Positions 58,400-64,000 of a stretch of 64,000 nucleotides of DNA are shown piece after piece. The translations under genes were made by a program, and so were the position numbers. Source of the DNA: Siphonodentalium dalli (lineage: Eukaryota; Mollusca; Scaphopoda; Gadilida; Siphonodentaliidae); assembly GCA_032622095.1 (NCBI GenBank), contig CP136066.1:201832978-201896977 (forward strand), in the 5' to 3' direction. Position 1 is the first letter of the stretch; each line of letters opens with the position of its first letter. The notes under the pieces were generated by a model. The model was not told the origin of the DNA. It saw only the letters and a list, made by a program, of their open reading frames with translations, and did not search any database.

Positions 58400-59120
58400 A
58401 AGTGACCACATCTGGGCCATACATGTAGCCGCATCTGGGCCGTAAATAAAACGCCTCGTCTGGACGAAACAATTCACAAAATAACTGCTAAGTGCCTTTC
58501 GCACAAACACTCATGATCCCTTGGATCAACTGACCACATCTGGGCCATACATGAGCCACATCTGGGCCGTAAATAAAACGCCTCTTCTGGGCGAAAAAAG
58601 TAACACAATAACAACTAAGTGCCTTTCGCACATGCACCCATGATCCCTTGGATCAACTGACCACATCTGGGCCATACATGAGCCACATCTGGGCCGTAAA
58701 TAAAACGCCTCTTCTGGGCGAAAAAAGTAACACAATAACAACTATGTGCCTTTCGCACATGCACCCATGATCCCTTGGATCAACTGACCACATCTGGGCC
58801 ATACATGAGCCACATCTGGGCCGTAAATAAAACGCCTCCTCTGGGCGAAACAATTCACAAAATAACTAACAATAACTGTTCGTACATGTACTCATATATA
58901 GCCACATATGAGCCATGCATAACTGAAACGCCTCGTCTGGTCGCAATAACTCACAAGAGAACTAAATGTCCACCCGGACAAGCACACATATAGCCGCATC
59001 AGGGCTATTAATATTGAAACATCTGTGTCCTAACTGAAACTCATCTGGTACAACATTTCACAAAATACCAACTGAATGCCCATCCGTACGAACACATATG
59101 ACCGCATCTGGGCCATGACA
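58400..59120. repeat. 127-bp tandem repeat
   Basis: GACCACATCTGGGCCATACA starts at 58404, 58532, 58659 and 58786; degenerate units continue to 59120. Units 2-4 are almost identical. The period is not a multiple of three, so the open frames across it are accidental. Confidence 0.95.
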
Positions 59121-61480
59121 TGCATTCTCCTCCTGGTTAAACATCCGGTACATCGAACAAAGCATATCACGAATATATATAACTGCTTCGAATAGGTCCT
59201 TACTAAACTAACAATGGTGGCGTCAATATCTCGTATTACACCCTGAACCAGATGCCAACACTGGAACATTGTGTAAGTATGGTGGACATCCGCAACTATG
59301 TCCGTCGAAATAATTTCGCTATCCGGCCATAATTGAAGAGAATCAAAGCTCGTCCACAGAATGAATGCTCGACCGCACCAGTATAACAGTCGATGACCTG
59401 CAAAAAGCAAAAATACGTTGCTGTGAAAACACAGGCTAAATAGAAGTATCACAGAAAACCTTGTGATATATACGTGTAATTATGAATAAATATTCAAACG
59501 CATCGTTCATTTTGATAAATTGTGTAATATTAACTTTTATAAAAGAATATGACTTGTATACGGTTTCTGGTTACATGCACTATTCATTCAATCAAAGGAA
59601 TTTCGCTTTCTGTAACGTAACTCAGTGTTACCATCGGTGGTTGTATCACACTGGAAATTACAACGTAATATCAATGAATGGTAAAGCTACGAAAAAACAT
59701 ATTAGCCTTTAAATACGCATCATGTTCTGATTTAATTGAATCAAACTGACAAATTAAAGGGAGAATGTACATCAATTTCGATAGATTCCAGGTAATAACT
59801 TCAATACAGATATATAGAATCATAATTAGCATGTGTCAAAGATGCATTCTCTAAACGTTCAGGTTAACAAGTTATCTTAAAGACATACCATGGACTTGTT
59901 CGGGTGTATACAATTGATAAGATAGTATTCAATCGTTATGCCAACTTGGGGAATGTAGCATTCTACTAACATCGCCAAACATTTCAAAGAAATCGACCAT
60001 ACCACTCCATAGAAATATTCGTCTGAACTGCGGTCAAATATAAATATTTACATCTGGATTCGGGACGCAAATATCGGCGATAAACAAACACAAATGATTT
60101 TGACGTCGAGAGTCATTGCTTTTAATTAATATATCAGAATGACAGTGTGATGAGTTGTCAATTTGAATTCATATTCGTAAACATAATTCATATCGGCAAG
60201 ATCTCCATTCTATTTGACAACCTTACCCAAGTGTGTCAGATCACTTTAACTCAAACGTGTTAATTTTAAGTTAGCGTTACTTTATGTCTCCAGTCATAAA
60301 CTAAGTTACGAATCTATGTATAACTCGTAATGAAAGTAATTGACGGACAGTGGAATGGGAAACGCATGGCACCAACGTGTAAAACTTATGTTGATACGGG
60401 CATGAAGTCGAGCCCCTCATTGACTGTATAATAACATTAAGGAATATATGGGACTATTATGCATACCGGTACTATATAATGACATGTAATATGATACATA
60501 TGCCTGAAACTCTACAAAAACATTTTATCTGTGAAAAAAGTTCTGTTTTTGCATTCAGGCTTATCTGCCATCTATAACATAACTTCGTACTCGGCAGCCA
60601 GGCAAAGAATGTCAAACGGTTTGACTTGTTCTGCGAAACAATTAATGTAGAAACCAACCACCACATTGGACTACAGTACCTCTTTAATGTCAAAATGTTT
60701 CGGCTTCTGAAAGAGTGTGACACTAAATTAGTAATACCCAAAAATTTCGTCTAATCACGCCAATCGTGATATTTCAAAAAATTGTAGTGAAACCCGAAAT
60801 GTGTTGTCCTGTCAGATATCACCGTCGCTCCATTGGCACGACCAGGACATCGACGCAGTAAACACCCATACTATGGGCGTAACATCAGTAATCATTTATA
60901 TACAGTGCGAAATGTCGCCGATAAACATATACGAAAATGATTATTCCAATGCAAGATGCTAAAAATATATATATTCGCAATAGTTTGCGGGCTACTAATT
61001 TTGATACATTAATTACCGCTTTATTTTGCGATACCTTATGATTTAATTGATTAACTTGTTGCGTGCCGATATGATAGATACTGTATTTATTATTTTTTAA
61101 ACAGCAATCGATTTTCTTTTCACAACAATTATACGGCAGCATAAGGTATTTCTAGAAAATTAAATGACCTAAGTGGCATGGGAAGTCCAACATGGATTAA
61201 TTTCGTAACGTAATTAATCTCATGCATATTATCTAGTATTAGGTATTATATAAATATACACTATAAGGCTGACAAGAGCGACCAATCGCAGAGCCATATC
61301 ACCGATTATTGTGTTCGAAAAGGACTTTCAGTGTAGTCTTGCTCCAAATTCGACGAATTGGTTGTAAAATGATTACATCTAGACTGTTTTAATTGCCTAC
61401 TCGTGATATTGTTAAAGTACCGGCTGATTTCCGTGTTCAGAACGGTGAGAAAATAATTTCGCCATGACAAAATTACTTAG
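59121..61480. other. Intergenic, one weak exon candidate
   Basis: 59201-59400 on the minus strand has a strong acceptor (TTTTTGCTTTTTGCAG) and a fair donor (TTA|GTAAGG), open in one frame (FDSLQLWPDSEI..), but a second frame is also open for over 90 bp and the product is not recognised. Other frames have no support. 60790-60825 repeats a phrase found at 43700-43745. Confidence 0.3.
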
Positions 61481-61483
61481 CTT

Positions 61484-61740
61484 GACCATCTGTGATAACT
61501 GCTTTTTCTGTCTCTTCGAATGCGAGAAATGTTATGTTGATTTGACTACAACATTCAGGACTTGAACGACACCCTCTTTGTTGCACATGTTTATGTCCGC
61601 AAGCAGCTATTACTATCTGTGATGTCTGCTTTTCTGTCTCTTCGAATCCGATAATTATTCCGTTTACTTTAAATACATCATTCAGGACTTCCACGACACC
61701 CTCTTTGCTGCACGTGTTATTGTCCGGAAACAGTGGTATC
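61484..61740. repeat. 127-bp direct duplication
   Basis: TCTGTCTCTTCGAATGCGAG and TCTGTCTCTTCGAATCCGAT, then TTCAGGACTT..ACGACACCCT, recur about 127 bp apart with roughly 80% identity. The period shifts the frame, so the open frame spanning both copies is not a coding tandem. Confidence 0.8.
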
Positions 61741-61967
61741 ACACTAAGAACATTCCCCGGTTAACCGTGCATGAAATCCACATCCTTAATGCCTGTTTGA
61801 TATGTCTTTATTTCAAGAACGTATACTGGTGTAACATACATCAGGGCTTCTTCTCTGAATAATAATGTTTCTCGTAACTAACATCACTGTGACTTCTTTT
61901 TCCCAGCAGAAGATTCTTGGAAATCGCAATCAGATAACCATGTGACGAACAGCAAAAACAAGCGAAC

Positions 61968-62208
61968 GATACAACGCAAAACTTCAAGAGTAGAATGAAG
62001 CTTGACCACCGTGTCAAGCGAGTTAAACCAATGCAAAATCAGTCGTGTGAATAAGCTCACACGAGCTCGTCGTTACGATTGCCTTGAGCATCGTTCAGAC
62101 GGCGCGGTATTGACCCAGTTTGAATGACCAAAACAAACTGGACAACTTCGTAAACTCGTTACCGGCCGTGCACTATGCACACGTTGGCGAACATCAATAA
62201 ATATATTT
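61968..62208. repeat. Second copy of repeat Y
   Basis: Matches 57836-58076 over its full 241 bp with one difference that I can see (CTTCGTTAACTCG against CTTCGTAAACTCG). X does not follow here. Confidence 0.95.
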
Positions 62209-62834
62209 GAAGGTTGTCAAAATGTGCATGGTGTGTATATGGTAGCTCCATACAATCCACCAGGCGAACCGCACCTCTGCATCCAGCATTGGAAGTAATT
62301 AAATCGCCTATTGTCCACCCTAAATTTCGGATCTATAAATCATATATTGTACAATGGTATAAGGGTATAAGAGCGACAAGCACACACATTGTACTGATAT
62401 TGTTTATATTTGCATTGTTCCATGTAATGCATGTTTGCACTTGTTCAAATGTGTCCGATATATAGGTTGCATTCCAATAAGTTTATTTGATTTGATTTTA
62501 ATAGTGCCCTATTTGCCAGGTGAGGTGCACGTACCCGATGATCCACATAGCAACACCTACGCAGGTATACATTCCGCACCTTAAGTACCCGCGTATATCT
62601 GGGTGTTATTTCATCCAAAATTCAAGATTCTTTATCGATGTTCTAATTACATCTATATCTATATTTGCGAATGTCTGTCTGTCTGTGTTCTATAGAAATT
62701 CACAGGGGCCCAACTAGATAGAACAAAAGGGGTCTAATATGGGTAACTTTTTACGAGAACGGTAATGGCGAGGGTTAGAATTTTCTAAACTGACGCCGTT
62801 GTTGTCAGGGGCAGAAAAGGGGGAGGGCAGATAA
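62209..62834. other. No recognisable gene
   Basis: AT-rich intergenic sequence; short frames only. Confidence 0.4.
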
Positions 62835-63090
62835 AAAAAAATTCGCCGATTGCCACCAAACTTATATATAATCATCCCCATAATATGAGGAATATAATGG
62901 TGTTGTTTAAATATGTCAAAAGTCGCGCCGTTCGCGTCAGTGATGCTCGGAAGGGGAGAGGGGCACCAACATTGATCAAAATAATTTTTGCGCCGAATTC
63001 CACCAAATTGATACAAGGAATCATATTGTGTGATTTAAAGACGCCAAATTGGTGTCGTTGTGATGATATATTGGGGGGGGGGGTGAACAA
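62835..63090. repeat. Dispersed repeat, copy 1
   Basis: CGCCGATTGCCACCAAACTT, GTCAAAAGT.GCG, GGGAGAGGGGCACCA and GTGATTTAAAGACG recur in order at 63745-64000. Contains a run of 11 G at 63073-63083. Confidence 0.9.
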
Positions 63091-63584
63091 CATGGAAAAA
63101 GACTATACATCTTACCAAAGCAGGCACACGTTGAAGAAGCGCTTACAGATAGCAATGCTTAGAAATTACCAAGAAAATGTATGCTGTAAAAACAAAGGAT
63201 GCCCCGACTGTGCTCTATAAATAATATGAATATTCATTGTAAAAATCATAATTGTTCTCGACACTAACATACATATAAACATTACATATATGTAATACTG
63301 TTAATTTGATTATCCCAACACCTCACTCAACAAACAAAACAAAAAAAGACTTTCCAGCGATATATATAGATAATTCCTATCTTACTTACTTAGCTAAAGA
63401 CGGCGGTATCTTACAATTCGTCTGGATTGTCTCACAACCACACCAATACTTGTCTGTGATATGCCCCAAAACTAGTTTCTAGTTAGTTTCATACACGAGA
63501 ATACATGTAGTCTGTACGTATGCGTGGAAAAAAAATAAAAATACAAGCCATCTATATATATGCAAATAATTATAGTGATACTTG

Positions 63585-63718
63585 TTTTAGGGGGTAGCAG
63601 GAAGACAGCCCGATAGGGCTAGGCTAACCCCCAACAATATATACAGCATTTATATTATTATATGTTACTGTCATTGTATTATTCATGTGTATATTGTAAA
63701 TAAATTATCCTATCCTAC
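63585..63718 (+). mobile_element. LINE 3' tail
   Basis: GGGGGTAGCAGGAAGACAGC...GCTAACCCCCA forms a stem, then AT-rich sequence and TGTAAATAAATTATCCTATC at the end. A stem, AATAAA and a TATCC-type terminal repeat are what short 3' ends of CR1-like LINEs look like. No coding part attached. Confidence 0.5.
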
Positions 63719-63739
63719 AAAATCTGATCAGAATTGGTT

Positions 63740-64000
63740 TAGTCGCCGATTGCCACCAAACTTATACAATTTCATCCCCATGGTATGAGGTGTCTAATGG
63801 CGTGGCTTAAAGCTGTCAAAAGTGGCGTCATTCGAAACAGGGGTGCACTGAAAGGGAGAGGGGCACCACAATTGATACACAATATTTTCAGTGCCAATTT
63901 CCACCACATTGATACACATTCGTATCTATGATATAAGGAATCTCATCATGTGATTTAAAGACGTCATATTGGTGCTGCTGTGGTGAGAGATGGGGTGAAC
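63740..64000. repeat. Dispersed repeat, copy 2, running off the window
   Basis: Partner of 62835-63090 in the same orientation, about 905 bp apart. The sequence between them includes the LINE tail. Confidence 0.9.

Noticed and set aside
58526..58853. Overlapping frames with RPEEAFYLRPRC phrases
   Set aside because: By-products of the 127-bp tandem repeat.
61473..61742. 89-residue frame with an internal repeat
   Set aside because: The underlying 127-bp duplication is not a multiple of three, so the two copies are read in different frames.

Overview
The window looks like nuclear DNA of an animal, most likely a marine invertebrate. A mollusc or other lophotrochozoan is my guess, from the repeat style and the transposon families and not from any identified gene. 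It is AT-rich and gene-poor, with eukaryotic GT-AG introns, and almost everything in it is transposon-derived. Prokaryotic features (operons, Shine-Dalgarno sites, CRISPR) are absent.

The only host gene I can build is a small four-exon gene on the + strand (coding parts 6595-6607, 7320-7412, 9048-9119, 10190-10344). It would encode about 110 residues with an acidic C-terminus and is not recognised. Exons 2-4 have good splice sites and agreeing phases. Exon 1 rests on a GC-AG donor and is less certain. Its introns hold three transposon or tandem-repeat insertions.

Layout: 0.3-1.7 kb, decayed tandem repeat; 1.9-4.7 kb, broken Ty3/gypsy pol on the - strand; 5.6-7.2 kb, two foldback MITEs; 6.6-10.3 kb, the small gene; 9.6-12.4 kb, piggyBac-like MITEs at TTAA targets; 14.3-19.1 kb, a 4.8-kb unit with perfect 28-bp inverted ends, enclosing a 0.96-kb foldback filled with GATATC palindromes; 20.5-23.4 kb, more MITEs and an AT-rich minisatellite; 26.6-34.3 kb, a 68-bp satellite array interrupted by palindromic elements; 34.6 kb, a tRNA-derived SINE; 37.0-41.6 kb, a three-layer nest (DNA element inside a LINE inside a palindromic MITE); 41.8-42.5 kb, a second LINE fragment; 43.0-46.1 kb, foldbacks; 46.2 kb, a Penelope-like fragment; 51.6-53.2 kb, a hAT element with perfect 8-bp target duplication and a split BED zinc finger; 53.3-54.8 kb, a third LINE; 56-64 kb, minisatellites, tandem repeats and LINE tails.

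Two internal segmental duplications (10.4-13.0 with 35.8-45.4 kb; 22.7-26.6 with 46.1-47.7 kb) let one copy serve as the empty site for insertions in the other. That supports TTAA targeting and gives relative ages. The most unusual result is that the 68-bp satellite monomer matches the terminus of a single-copy TTAA/CCCTTT MITE present at 10407-10631. The satellite therefore appears to have grown from one end of a transposon, and part of it shows an 11-monomer, 751-bp higher-order repeat.
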